Shown here in pieces: positions 35,101-42,505 of a stretch of 51,041 bases of DNA (position 1 is the first letter of the stretch; the number at the start of each line of letters is the position of its first letter). The stretch lies in contig NZ_JAMBOS010000030.1 of NCBI RefSeq assembly GCF_023715705.1, forward strand, positions 1 through 51,041. The letters run 5' to 3'. The position numbers were made by a program, and so were the translations under genes. The notes beneath the pieces were generated by a model that did not search any database, was not told the origin of the DNA, and saw only the letters and a list, made by a program, of their open reading frames with translations. Source of the DNA: Halalkalibacter oceani. Lineage in GTDB: Bacteria > Bacillota > Bacilli > Bacillales > Bacillaceae_D.

Positions 35101-35373
35101 ACTGGTCTTAACTTAACTGGAGGGGATACGGTTATTCTCTATGACACATGGTGGAACCCGGCGATTGAAGAGCAAGCAGCTGATCGGGTATATCGTTTTG
35201 GACAAACAAAAAATGTCCAAGTTATTAAGTTGATTGCAAACGGAACAATCGAAGAGAAAATCCTAGCACTGCATGAAAAGAAAAAAGCGCTGTTTGATTC
35301 AGTTATCCAGCCTGGTGAACAAACGATTTCTTCATTAACGGCTGAGGAAATCAAAGAATTATTGATGTTTTAA
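32173..35373 (+). CDS. SNF2-family helicase with SWIM zinc finger (YwqA-like)
   Basis: A 1066-residue protein. The N-terminus has a SWIM finger (CDC...CKH, about residues 76-92), a long bacterial SNF2-associated region follows, and the ATPase core begins near residue 620: Walker A ADDMGLGKTLQM, DEAQ box (LILDEAQAIKN), SGTPIENRLEELFSL, and the C-terminal helicase lobe with SLKAGGTGLNLTGGDTVI and DRVYRFGQTKNVQVIKL. It should be a DNA translocase, perhaps in repair or transcription-complex removal (family knowledge; role here inferred). ATG 32173 has a weak site; TTG 32182 is better spaced from AAGGA. Complete and apparently intact. Confidence 0.92.
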   Translation: MRILTITKLNEQMIERLASSQAVYKRGVSYYRKGQVDNLYYNNLFNSYNAQVYGTHLYDVEIKMKDSDHIDYMCDCEAAFSYVGACKHVIATLLELQERGVTFPNNRRVSLQKSSLLDEFQSIQNWQQPLLLEKETLQVQFELTVDCVGGYYQHMIDGFQLSLRVGEGRLYVVKDMYEFLKAVKRNEPYIFTNKFAFSPSEHLFLDGDQKVFDLLYILLSIEEYRTNSYRPNKRYIEVPPVYLQPLLEALKKQSFTLMFNGYPESLEPITIQALSNDEELFSFSLVEREDIVEINGNVLPGVLFAEEEYRVALKNNTIYQLNEEQAKALDILSNEIEPNEAIDFVPKDQLESFCSQVLPQLSRYGSIQMDERLEEKVDSKPLKASLKIDFEEEALTLELLFQYGNEKRNPFAAQKKESTETILVREVEKEQLILHLLEQSLFTVKDSKLVLVEMEEIVVFLYEQLPKLQPYAELFLTNDARKLLFQPVSTPTVSIDVDGESNWLDVSFSIEGISEDEIVSVLRSLYEKKKYHRLSNGAFLHLEEEQFHSIAKAVDSLGGSAKEVGQQMRVPLHKAFALDQNKAGTKLSKKLHRLIQDVTSPEYSEWAVPKELEATLRTYQETGYRWIHTLSKAGLGGILADDMGLGKTLQMITHLQAGKEEGQTDKSMIIAPASVIYNWEKEIKRFAPMLKVAVVAGNKAERDHIRGQAYDADVWITSYPLIQRDFTAYAEMMFQTLILDEAQAIKNDQAKTTKAVRSLKAASRFALSGTPIENRLEELFSLIETVLPGLLGTKKQFNELSNEHIAKRIRPFIIRRLKKEVLTELPDKIETVQYTDLLPEQKKYYLAQVKQLKSDVDDAISSNQFQKKRIEILAGLTKLRQLCCHPKLVTDDNKAESGKLIRLMEYVEEGLAAGQRMVIFSQFTSMLALIKEEFDKRGWSYFSLDGQTPSSERVKLADQFNEGENNLFLISLKAGGTGLNLTGGDTVILYDTWWNPAIEEQAADRVYRFGQTKNVQVIKLIANGTIEEKILALHEKKKALFDSVIQPGEQTISSLTAEEIKELLMF

Positions 35374-35386
35374 CAGATGTTGATAT

Positions 35387-35424
35387 AACACCATCTCGTA
35401 GATAAAAAAAGAGGTGGTGTTTTT
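35387..35424 (+). terminator. Terminator of the SNF2 gene
   Basis: Stem aacaccatctc / gaggtggtgtt with one wobble pair, followed by T. Confidence 0.85.
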
Positions 35425-35458
35425 ATCATACATAAAAAAACAAAATAACAAAAATAAG

Positions 35459-35493
35459 ATTTTAAAACTCGTGTTAAATATTCAGTTTATTAT
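35459..35493 (+). promoter_or_regulatory. Catabolic-cluster promoter 1 with TTTTAAAAC box
   Basis: Box attttaaaactcgtg (35459-35473) and -10 TATTAT (35488-35493). The distance from the box's final C (35468) to the -10 is 20 bp. There is no good -35, so an activator is likely. It drives the alcohol and aldehyde dehydrogenase genes. Confidence 0.5.
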
Positions 35494-35522
35494 AAATAGT
35501 AAGTCAACAAGATTCACTAATT

Positions 35523-35536
35523 TGAAAGCGCTATCA
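35523..35536. promoter_or_regulatory. Perfect cre operator before the alcohol dehydrogenase
   Basis: TGAAAGCGCTATCA matches TGWAANCGNTNWCA without mismatch. It lies in the leader, 15 bp before the start codon and downstream of the -10, a position where CcpA can block elongation. Confidence 0.75.
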
Positions 35537-35551
35537 TAAAGGAGGGATTAA

Positions 35552-36649
35552 ATGTTAACAAAAGCTGCCGTTACGAATGGAAAAGGTGATCCGTTTAAGA
35601 TTGAATCATTGAAAGTGGATGAACCAAAGGCTGGAGAGGTTCTCGTTCGTATTGTAGGAGTAGGGATTTGTCACACTGATCTGATCGTACGTGATCAATA
35701 TTATCCTGTTCCTCTCCCAGCCGTTCTTGGGCATGAGGGATCGGGTGTTGTTGAAAAAATTGGGGATGGTGTAACAACTGTCGTACCAGGTGACCATGTT
35801 GTCCTTTCCTTTGCATCTTGTGGAACATGTAAGAGCTGCATGACGGGCAGACCGTATGCTTGTCAAACTTTTTATGAGTTAAACTTTACAGGAACGATGC
35901 AGGATGGAACGTGCAGAATTCATAAGGAAGACGGGACAGACGTTTCCAATTTCTTTGGGCAAGCAAGCTTTTCTGAATATGCTGTTGTTTCTGAACGAAA
36001 TGTCGTCAATGTTCCCAAAGATGTACCGCTAGAATTATTAGGGCCTCTTGGATGCGGCATTCAAACAGGTAGTGGAGCTGTTTTGAATAAGCTTAAGCCA
36101 GAAATCGGATCAAGTATTGTCGTATTTGGTTCGGGATCAGTTGGGTTAAGCGCGATTATGGCAGCAAAAGTCGCTAGTTGTGGGACGATTATTGCCGTGG
36201 ATGTTCAAGAAAGCAGACTTGAGTTTGCGAAAGAATTAGGGGCTACTCATACGATTAACCCTAAGAATGTCAATGTTGTTGAGGAAATTCAAGCGATTAC
36301 AGGAGGTGGGGCTGATTACACAATCGAAACGACCAGTCGACCAGAGGTTTTACGTCAAGCCGTTGATAGTCTTGCCACGCTTGGTACAACAGTCATTATT
36401 GGGGCGCCTGCATTAGGAACGGAAGTGAGTCTTGATGTAAATACCATTTTATTTGAAAAGAAAGTGACGGGGTTATTATTAGGTTCTAGTATTCCGCAAA
36501 TTTTCATCCCACAACTAATTGGCTTGTACAAAGAAGGAAAATTTCCTTTTGATAAGCTAGTAAAATATTATACTCTTGATCAAATTAATCAAGCGGCAGA
36601 TGATTCAGAGTCAGGTGTCACGATTAAACCAATTCTTAAAATTAGTTAG
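35552..36649 (+). CDS. Zinc alcohol dehydrogenase, aryl/furfuryl-alcohol type
   Basis: A 365-residue medium-chain dehydrogenase. The catalytic zinc ligands Cys40 (GICHTD), His61 (GHEGSG) and the later Cys (about 168, LGCGIQTGSGAV) are present, with structural-zinc cysteines at 90, 93, 96 and 104. The NAD-binding turn is VFGSGSVGLSAI. It is of the class-III-like aryl-alcohol dehydrogenase group. AAGGAGGG precedes ATG. An aldehyde dehydrogenase follows 21 bp later. In the proposed pathway it oxidises furfuryl alcohol to furfural; benzyl alcohol is the other obvious candidate. A cre site lies in its leader. Confidence 0.92.
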   Translation: MLTKAAVTNGKGDPFKIESLKVDEPKAGEVLVRIVGVGICHTDLIVRDQYYPVPLPAVLGHEGSGVVEKIGDGVTTVVPGDHVVLSFASCGTCKSCMTGRPYACQTFYELNFTGTMQDGTCRIHKEDGTDVSNFFGQASFSEYAVVSERNVVNVPKDVPLELLGPLGCGIQTGSGAVLNKLKPEIGSSIVVFGSGSVGLSAIMAAKVASCGTIIAVDVQESRLEFAKELGATHTINPKNVNVVEEIQAITGGGADYTIETTSRPEVLRQAVDSLATLGTTVIIGAPALGTEVSLDVNTILFEKKVTGLLLGSSIPQIFIPQLIGLYKEGKFPFDKLVKYYTLDQINQAADDSESGVTIKPILKIS

Positions 36650-36670
36650 TAATTGAAAGGGAGTGGGAGT

Positions 36671-38146
36671 ATGGCTAAAGTATCAACAGTTAAATATCCT
36701 CAGTGGAGTAAGCTTCCTATCGGCGGTGTTTGGAAAGAGGGCTCAAGTACACTATATGAAACGGTAAAAAATCCATACAATGAGGAAGTTCTCGCTGAAA
36801 TTAAATTAGCAAATAAGTCGGATATTGATGAAGCGTATAACAAGGCGAAAGAAGCTCAAGCAAAATGGGCGAAAGTGTCAGCTTATGAAAAAGCGTCACT
36901 ATTAGAGAAGGTGGCTGGGCTTATCGAAGAGCGTCGTCAAGAAATTGTGACAATGTTAGTAGAAGAAAGTGGCAGTTCGATCGTGAAAGCAAATGTTGAG
37001 GTAGACGCTTCCATTGGTGATACGAAAGAAGCTGCGAAATATCCATTTAAAATGGAGGGCACGATTCACTCTTCGCTTATCCCTGGAAAGGAAAATAGAG
37101 TATATCGCAATCCAATTGGCGTTATTGGAGCGATTACTCCTTGGAACTGGCCGTTTTATTTAACGATTCGTGTTGTCGCACCTGCAATTGCAACTGGTAA
37201 TAGTATTGTGTTAAAGGCAGACTCTCAAACACCGATAACAGGTGGATTGATGATTGCTAAAATTTTTGAAGATGCTGGTTTGCCACAAGGATTGATCAAT
37301 GTCATTGTTGCTGATGTAAATGAGATTGGTGATTCGATGGTTGATCACCCTATTCCGCGCGTGATTTCATTTACGGGGTCAACAGCTGCAGGAAAACGAA
37401 TTGGTGCTGTTGCTGGGCAAAATTTGAAAAAAGTAGCACTCGAACTTGGTGGCAATAATGTCATGATTGTGCTTGATGATGCAGATGTCGATCAAGCCGT
37501 CTCGGCAGCTGCCTTCGGTAAATTCTTCCACCAAGGTCAGATATGTCTTTCTGCCAATCGCATTATGGTTGACCGTAAAATCTATCCAGCATTCGTTGAG
37601 AAATTTAAAGAAGTCACTTCAACCATTAAGGTTGGAAACCCAGCAGAAGATGGGAATATTATCGGCCCATTAATTAATGAAAAGCAAGTTGACCGAATCG
37701 TGAAATTTGTAGAACAAAGTGTAAGTGAGGGTGCAACGGTTGAAATTGAAGGAAAAGTAGAAGGGAAATTGATGAGCCCATTTGTTCTCTCAAATGTGAC
37801 AAATGATATGGCGGTAGCTCAAAATGAGTTATTTGGTCCTGTCGCTGCGATTATGCCAATTGATGGTGAGGAAGAGGCAATCAGGATTGCGAATGCAAGT
37901 AATTTTGGCTTAAGTGGTTCAGTCTTTTCCGGATCGCTCGAGAGAGGCATCAAAGTGGCTCATGAAATTGAAACAGGAATGATTCATGTCAATGACCAAA
38001 CGGTAAATGTTGAACCTAACATGCCATTTGGCGGTGAAAAACTATCTGGAATTGGTAGATATTGCGGCGAAGAAGCACTTGAAGAATTCACAACAGTTAA
38101 GTGGATGTCGGTTCAAAATGATCCACGCCAGTATCCATTCTCATAA
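36671..38146 (+). CDS. Aldehyde dehydrogenase, benzaldehyde/furfural type
   Basis: A 491-residue NAD(P)-dependent aldehyde dehydrogenase. Asn in TPWNWPFYL, Glu258 (ELGGN) and the nucleophile Cys292 (HQGQICLSANR) are present, as is the FTGSTAAGK cofactor loop. It groups by eye with benzaldehyde/vanillin dehydrogenases. ATG 36671 is preceded by AAAGGGAG; the longer frame from 36653 lacks spacing. It is co-transcribed with the alcohol dehydrogenase, giving alcohol to aldehyde to carboxylate, the acid then going to the CoA ligase. Furfural to 2-furoate is proposed. Confidence 0.92.
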   Translation: MAKVSTVKYPQWSKLPIGGVWKEGSSTLYETVKNPYNEEVLAEIKLANKSDIDEAYNKAKEAQAKWAKVSAYEKASLLEKVAGLIEERRQEIVTMLVEESGSSIVKANVEVDASIGDTKEAAKYPFKMEGTIHSSLIPGKENRVYRNPIGVIGAITPWNWPFYLTIRVVAPAIATGNSIVLKADSQTPITGGLMIAKIFEDAGLPQGLINVIVADVNEIGDSMVDHPIPRVISFTGSTAAGKRIGAVAGQNLKKVALELGGNNVMIVLDDADVDQAVSAAAFGKFFHQGQICLSANRIMVDRKIYPAFVEKFKEVTSTIKVGNPAEDGNIIGPLINEKQVDRIVKFVEQSVSEGATVEIEGKVEGKLMSPFVLSNVTNDMAVAQNELFGPVAAIMPIDGEEEAIRIANASNFGLSGSVFSGSLERGIKVAHEIETGMIHVNDQTVNVEPNMPFGGEKLSGIGRYCGEEALEEFTTVKWMSVQNDPRQYPFS

Positions 38147-38159
38147 TAGATGAATAACG

Positions 38160-38195
38160 AAGGGGCCTACATTGACTGGCCCCATTTCTTTTATT
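38160..38195 (+). terminator. Terminator after the aldehyde dehydrogenase
   Basis: Stem ggggcc / ggcccc (38162-38167/38178-38183) with a 10-base loop and a T-rich tail. Confidence 0.7.
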
Positions 38196-38250
38196 CATGC
38201 TAGGGCATTTACATAATCAACGGTCACAATCGTTTGAGAATGAAAGAAAT

Positions 38251-38306
38251 ATTTTGAAATGTTTAAATATAATTTTAAAACTATTGCGCTTGATTATTGC
38301 TAAGAT
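38251..38306 (+). promoter_or_regulatory. Catabolic-cluster promoter 2, paired TTTTAAAAC boxes
   Basis: attttgaaat (38251-38260) and attttaaaac (38272-38281) are direct repeats 21 bp apart. A -10 TAAGAT (38301-38306) begins 20 bp after the final C. It serves coxG, the CoA ligase and the hydratase-family gene. Confidence 0.5.
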
Positions 38307-38374
38307 TAAATTATGATAAATCAAAATTTTCAAACTAACTTTATGGTAAATTTTATTGATAGGAGGGTTTGCAG

Positions 38375-38830
38375 GTGGATGGAAATGGAAGCTTGAAATT
38401 AGATGCTAATAAGGAAAAGTCATGGAATGTGCTTTTAGATCCAGATGTTTTAGAAAGATGTATCATGGGTTGTAAGAAACTAGAGCTTGTTGATGAAAAT
38501 ACGTACCACGCTGATCTTTCAGTTGGCATTGCAGCTGTAAAAGGACAGTATACTTCCATTATCAAAATTACGAATGTCGAAAAGCCTGAACGTTACACCT
38601 TGATTGTCAAAGGTGAGGGTGGACCAGGCAATGTCGAGGCTACGGCAAACATTGAATTAACAGAGCAAGATGAGCAGACGACCGTTCTTAGCTACTCGTA
38701 TGAAGCTGAAGTCGGTGGTAAAGTCGCCATGGTCGGTCAACGAATGCTTGGTGGGGTAGCTAAATTAATTATTAAAGATTTTTTCAAGAAATTCGCTAAA
38801 GAATTGGATAAATCTGAAGCTCATCGTTAA
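38375..38830 (+). CDS. CoxG-family (SRPBCC) protein
   Basis: A 151-residue START-like fold protein: VLLDPDVLERCIMGCKKLEL at the start is the CoxG/COG3427 hallmark (CIPG-like turn), and GEGGPGNVEATANIEL and GGKVAMVGQRMLGGVAK are typical. CoxG proteins accompany molybdenum hydroxylases of the CO-dehydrogenase family; in Oligotropha it helps attach the enzyme to the membrane. GTG 38375 has AGGAGG at 38361-38366; TTG 38369 would be too close. It precedes the CoA ligase by 32 bp. Confidence 0.88.
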   Translation: MDGNGSLKLDANKEKSWNVLLDPDVLERCIMGCKKLELVDENTYHADLSVGIAAVKGQYTSIIKITNVEKPERYTLIVKGEGGPGNVEATANIELTEQDEQTTVLSYSYEAEVGGKVAMVGQRMLGGVAKLIIKDFFKKFAKELDKSEAHR

Positions 38831-38862
38831 TGGATGACTAACGTATAGAAAGGAGTGAGGAA

Positions 38863-40416
38863 ATGAATCTCGGGATGGCATTAGATGTTTCTGTGAATCG
38901 ATATCCGAATAGAATTGCAGTCGTCCAAGAAAATCAGCAATTAAGTTATGCCCAACTAAACGACAAAGTGTTAAAGGTTGCTGCTTCATTGCAAAGAATT
39001 GGTGTAGTGAAAAATGACAGGGTAGTTGTGATTTTAAAAAATAGAGTTGAAAACTATGTTGTCTATTGGGCACTGCAAAAGCTTGGTGCCATTTACACAC
39101 CGATTAATTATCGCCTATCAGCAAAAGAAGTTGAGTATTGTGTAAACGATGCAGAAGCGAAAGTTGTGATCTATGAAAATGCGAGTCAAAATGCTGTGCT
39201 CGGAGCTGAGTTCATCAGTAAGCCGATCTTAATTGGCATAGATGGTGTTGTTGGCGTAGATATCTATTATTCTGAGCTAATCAATCGAAGTCCTGGTTCT
39301 TTTCAAGAATGTCAGATTAATGAAAATGACATTTCGATTATGCTCTATACATCAGGAACAACTGGAAGACCTAAGGGAGTACCCAGAAGTCATAAAAATG
39401 AGTATTCAGCAGCGATGGCACATATCATTCAAAACCAATATGTTTTAGGAGAAAGTACGCTAGGGACGATGCCTCTCTACCATACGATGGGGATTCGCTC
39501 ATTAATTTCAATGGTTCTCTTAAATGGGAAATTTGCTATATTACCAGATTTTGATGCAGAAGCCGCTCTGAAAATACTAAGTAAAGAAAAGATCAGCTCT
39601 CTTTATTTAATTCCTACTTTATATCATGACATCTTAAGTCATAAAAACTTTGATAAATATGATCTGACATCATTAAAGAAAATCGGTTATGCAGGAGCCC
39701 CAATGACGACAGATTTAGTACAAAAGTGCATTGATAAACTAAATCCAGCTGTGTTTGTGAATCACTACGGAAGTACAGAAATATATACATTTACCATTTG
39801 CCCACATGTGCCTGATAAACCAGGAAGTGCAGGGAAGGCGGGTATTCATGAACAGGTTAACTTAGTTGTTCCTGATCCTGATGGGCATTCCACTCCAAAA
39901 GACATCGTGAGAAAAGGTGAAGTTGGAGAAATAATTGTCAATTTAAATTCGAATGAAGCCTTTAAAGGATATTGGAATCGTCCTGATGCGACCCAAAAGG
40001 CGATCAGAGATGGTTGGTATTTTACTGGTGACTTAGGTGTACAGGATGATGATGGGGACTTGTTTGTCGTAGGTCGAGTTGACGATATGATTATATCAGG
40101 TGGAGAAAATATTCATCCAATTGAAGTAGAAGATACGCTCTCATTGCATCCAAAGGTTGATGAGGTTGTCATTATTGGCGAGCTGGATGAGCGTTGGGGT
40201 CAAATTGTTACCGCTTACATTGTTCCGAAAGATCCAACATTGACGATTCAGGAATTAGATGAATTTTGTAAAAGTGATGCTACATTAACGAATTTCAAAC
40301 GTCCTCGCAAATATGTATTTATAAAAGAAGTTCCAAAAAGTGCAGTTGGCAAAATTCTTCGTCGCAAGCTCCGTAATGGGGAATTTGAAGTATATGAAAA
40401 GGAAGTTATCAAATAA
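38863..40416 (+). CDS. AMP-dependent acid-CoA ligase, proposed 2-furoyl-CoA synthetase (HmfD-like)
   Basis: A 517-residue ANL ligase. The ATP signature [12 protein letters not shown] is at about 161-172, the YGSTEIYTF motif in the middle, the hinge VGRVDDMIISGGENIHPIE, and the C-terminal catalytic Lys in SAVGKILRRKL. The overall form is that of benzoate/4-chlorobenzoate-CoA ligases, which includes furoyl-CoA synthetases. AAAGGAGTGAGG precedes ATG. Flanked by CoxG and a crotonase-fold protein, it should convert the acid made by the aldehyde dehydrogenase into its CoA ester for hydroxylation by the molybdenum enzyme. The acid's identity is inferred from context. Confidence 0.9.
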   Translation: MNLGMALDVSVNRYPNRIAVVQENQQLSYAQLNDKVLKVAASLQRIGVVKNDRVVVILKNRVENYVVYWALQKLGAIYTPINYRLSAKEVEYCVNDAEAKVVIYENASQNAVLGAEFISKPILIGIDGVVGVDIYYSELINRSPGSFQECQINENDISIMLYTSGTTGRPKGVPRSHKNEYSAAMAHIIQNQYVLGESTLGTMPLYHTMGIRSLISMVLLNGKFAILPDFDAEAALKILSKEKISSLYLIPTLYHDILSHKNFDKYDLTSLKKIGYAGAPMTTDLVQKCIDKLNPAVFVNHYGSTEIYTFTICPHVPDKPGSAGKAGIHEQVNLVVPDPDGHSTPKDIVRKGEVGEIIVNLNSNEAFKGYWNRPDATQKAIRDGWYFTGDLGVQDDDGDLFVVGRVDDMIISGGENIHPIEVEDTLSLHPKVDEVVIIGELDERWGQIVTAYIVPKDPTLTIQELDEFCKSDATLTNFKRPRKYVFIKEVPKSAVGKILRRKLRNGEFEVYEKEVIK

Positions 40417-40439
40417 CATAGAGAAGGAAGTTGATAATC

Positions 40440-41231
40440 ATGTCAGTAATCAATCAAACATACGATCATATTCGAGTAGAAAAAAATGTAGAAAAGCAGA
40501 CGGCAACGATTATTTTTGATCGTCCAGAAAAAATGAACTATATTAGTATGCTTGCGAGAGATCAGATCACGGAAATCTTTGATGGGTTAAATAAGGACGA
40601 GGAAGTACGAGTGATTATTTTAAAAGGAGAAGGAGACAAAGCATTCAGTGCAGGAGGCAGCATTCCTGAATTCATGGCTACACATCAAGAAAAATTATCT
40701 CATTTAGCTGAAAATGTCGCCGCCCCAGAACGCTCACCAAAGCCAGTGATAGCGCAATTACAAGGCTATACATTTGGTGTTGGTTTAGAGCTTGCTATGG
40801 CCTGTGATTTTAGGATTGCGGCTGAAGACACATTGTTAGGGCTTCCTGAAATGAACCTTGGTATGATTCCTGGAAGTGGAGGAACGCAACGTATTGCTAA
40901 AATTGCTGGATTAACAAGAGCGAAGGATATGATTATGAGAGCTCGAAAAATTCCAGCTGATGAAGCGTATCAATGGGGATTACTTACGAAAGTCGTGGCC
41001 AAAAGTGAGCTACAGCAATCAGTAGATTCATTGGTAGAGGAGCTTGTCCAATTCTCACCAATAGCGCAAAAAGTTGCAAAAGAAGTGCTAAATGCAGCAG
41101 AAGAAAGTCCATTAAGTGTTGGGATTCAAGTAGAAGGGAAAGCATATGGCTTGTTACGGACGACAGAAGACTTTAAAGAAGGTGTTGATGCCTTTGTCGA
41201 AAAACGCAAGCCTAAATTCACAGGAAAATAA
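40440..41231 (+). CDS. Crotonase-fold protein, proposed 2-oxoglutaroyl-CoA hydrolase (HmfE-like)
   Basis: A 263-residue enoyl-CoA hydratase-family protein. Oxyanion-hole segments KAFSAGGSIPEF and LQGYTFGVGLELAMACDFR are clear. The first catalytic Glu is kept (LPEMNLGMIPGSGGTQR) but the second hydratase Glu is Asp (AKDMIMRARKIP), so simple water addition may not be its reaction. In the hmf pathway a member of this family acts on the CoA thioester after ring hydroxylation to give 2-oxoglutarate. ATG 40440 follows AAGGAAG; TTG 40431 is also in frame. Ends the ligase operon. Confidence 0.85.
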   Translation: MSVINQTYDHIRVEKNVEKQTATIIFDRPEKMNYISMLARDQITEIFDGLNKDEEVRVIILKGEGDKAFSAGGSIPEFMATHQEKLSHLAENVAAPERSPKPVIAQLQGYTFGVGLELAMACDFRIAAEDTLLGLPEMNLGMIPGSGGTQRIAKIAGLTRAKDMIMRARKIPADEAYQWGLLTKVVAKSELQQSVDSLVEELVQFSPIAQKVAKEVLNAAEESPLSVGIQVEGKAYGLLRTTEDFKEGVDAFVEKRKPKFTGK

Positions 41232-41247
41232 TTAATTTTAGATAAAT

Positions 41248-41302
41248 GGAGCAGGTATTTTTACATGGTATGTATAATATCTTTATTAGAAATACCTGCT
41301 CC
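41248..41302. terminator. Long-loop hairpin after the crotonase gene
   Basis: Perfect 13-bp arms ggagcaggtattt (41248-41260) and aaatacctgctcc (41290-41302). The loop is 29 bases and contains TATAAT (41273-41278). Confidence 0.6.
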
Positions 41303-41336
41303 TTACTAATTATCACATATTTTTAATGGATAATAA

Positions 41337-41350
41337 TGTAAGCGTTTTCT
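41337..41350. promoter_or_regulatory. cre-like site before the regulator gene
   Basis: TGTAAGCGTTTTCT differs from the cre consensus only in its last base. It is 95 bp before the response regulator start. Confidence 0.5.
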
Positions 41351-41444
41351 TGTTTAGGAAACTTTCATAAGTCTATGCTATGAATAAGCCTAAATTTTTT
41401 TCTTTCCAACTAGAAACTAACCAACTTTTAAGGGAGGGATTTTT

Positions 41445-42215
41445 GTGGCTGAGTTGTTGATTGTCGATTCAGATAAAGAGACTCGTAATGAAATTCGTTC
41501 TCTAGTGGAAACCAGCCAATATAATTTTCTTTCTATTTATGAATCTAGCTTTGCCCAAAGAGGGTTGACATTACTCAAACAGTCTCAGCCAAGTGCGCTC
41601 ATTTTAGATTTATCTTTGCCTGATATGGACGGTTTAGATTTCGGTCGAATGGCGTTAGAGCTATATCCTGATTTACCGATTATCGTCGTGACTCAAATAA
41701 AAATGTTTGAACTAGCTCAGGAAGCGATCAATGCTGGATTTGCTGCCTACCTCTTAAAGCCGCTCCTTCGCGATGTTCTCCTAAACACGTTTGAAAGAAT
41801 ATTAGATCCTTCATTAAGTAAGGAGGTCAATCAAGCGATTAGACAAACAGAAGAGTTTTCAAATGATTTGCGCAAGCCAATTGAAAGTGCGATTCACTAT
41901 ATTCAATTACATTACAATGAGCCATTAACTTTAAAACATCTTGCGGATCTTGTTTATTTAAGTCCGTCCTATTTTAGTAAGTTATTTAAAGAAGAAACAA
42001 ATACGACGTTTGTTGAATATCTCGCCTCGATACGTGTACAAAAAGCGAAGGGGATGCTGCGAATGTCTTCTTTACCTATTGATGTCATTGCAAACAATAC
42101 AGGATTTAAAAATTCTGGCTATTTTGCGACAACATTTAAACGAATAGAGGGTAGAACTCCAACTGAATACCGGGAAAAATTTTATTGGAAACGAAATAAA
42201 AAAGGAATAGGGTAG
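41445..42215 (+). CDS. Response regulator with AraC-type DNA-binding domain
   Basis: A 256-residue regulator. Receiver domain: acidic pocket DSDKE (Asp8, Asp10), phospho-acceptor Asp55 (LILDLSLPDMDG), Thr83, Lys105 (LLKP). The C-terminal about 100 residues form the double helix-turn-helix of AraC family: LTLKHLADLVYLSPSYFSKLFKE and IDVIANNTGFKNSGYFATTFKRIEGRTPTEYR. No histidine kinase is encoded nearby, so its sensor is elsewhere or it acts without one. Placed in the middle of the catabolic cluster, it is the likely activator of the four TTTAAAAC-box promoters. GTG start behind AGGGAGGG. Confidence 0.9.
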   Translation: MAELLIVDSDKETRNEIRSLVETSQYNFLSIYESSFAQRGLTLLKQSQPSALILDLSLPDMDGLDFGRMALELYPDLPIIVVTQIKMFELAQEAINAGFAAYLLKPLLRDVLLNTFERILDPSLSKEVNQAIRQTEEFSNDLRKPIESAIHYIQLHYNEPLTLKHLADLVYLSPSYFSKLFKEETNTTFVEYLASIRVQKAKGMLRMSSLPIDVIANNTGFKNSGYFATTFKRIEGRTPTEYREKFYWKRNKKGIG

Positions 42216-42223
42216 TGTGATGA

Positions 42224-42260
42224 GGAGAGAGTCTAACGTTGAGGCTCTCTCCTTTCTTTT
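42224..42260 (+). terminator. Terminator of the regulator gene
   Basis: Stem ggagagagtc / ggctctctcc with one wobble pair and a T-rich tail. Confidence 0.8.
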
Positions 42261-42295
42261 GCGAAAATAGAGCAATGTAATGGTAACGAGAAAAT

Positions 42296-42352
42296 ATTTA
42301 AAAATAGTAAAATCGAAATTTAAAACTCGCGAAGTAAAAAAACAACTAGTAT
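42296..42352 (+). promoter_or_regulatory. Catabolic-cluster promoter 3, paired TTTAAAAC boxes
   Basis: atttaaaaa (42296-42304) and atttaaaac (42318-42326) are 22 bp apart; the second continues tcgcg as promoter 1 continues tcgtg. -10 TAGTAT (42347-42352) starts 21 bp after the final C. It drives the BenE-type gene with a leader of about 150 bases. Confidence 0.5.
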
Positions 42353-42505
42353 AAAAGAATAAGAAATAAGACTAAATTTTCTGAAATTTATATTTGTAGA
42401 AAGAGGATGATGATTTATGTCAATTTGTTAATAAGGTTCCATAGCTGCAGAATTCTTGGTTTTTGCAAAATCATTTCAAAATGACGAGAGAATGGAGTGA
42501 GTGAA

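Noticed and set aside
42410-42490. Short upstream reading frame in the benE leader
   Set aside because: A few codons starting near 42417 can be read, but spacing to the ribosome binding site is poor and no attenuator-like structure follows.
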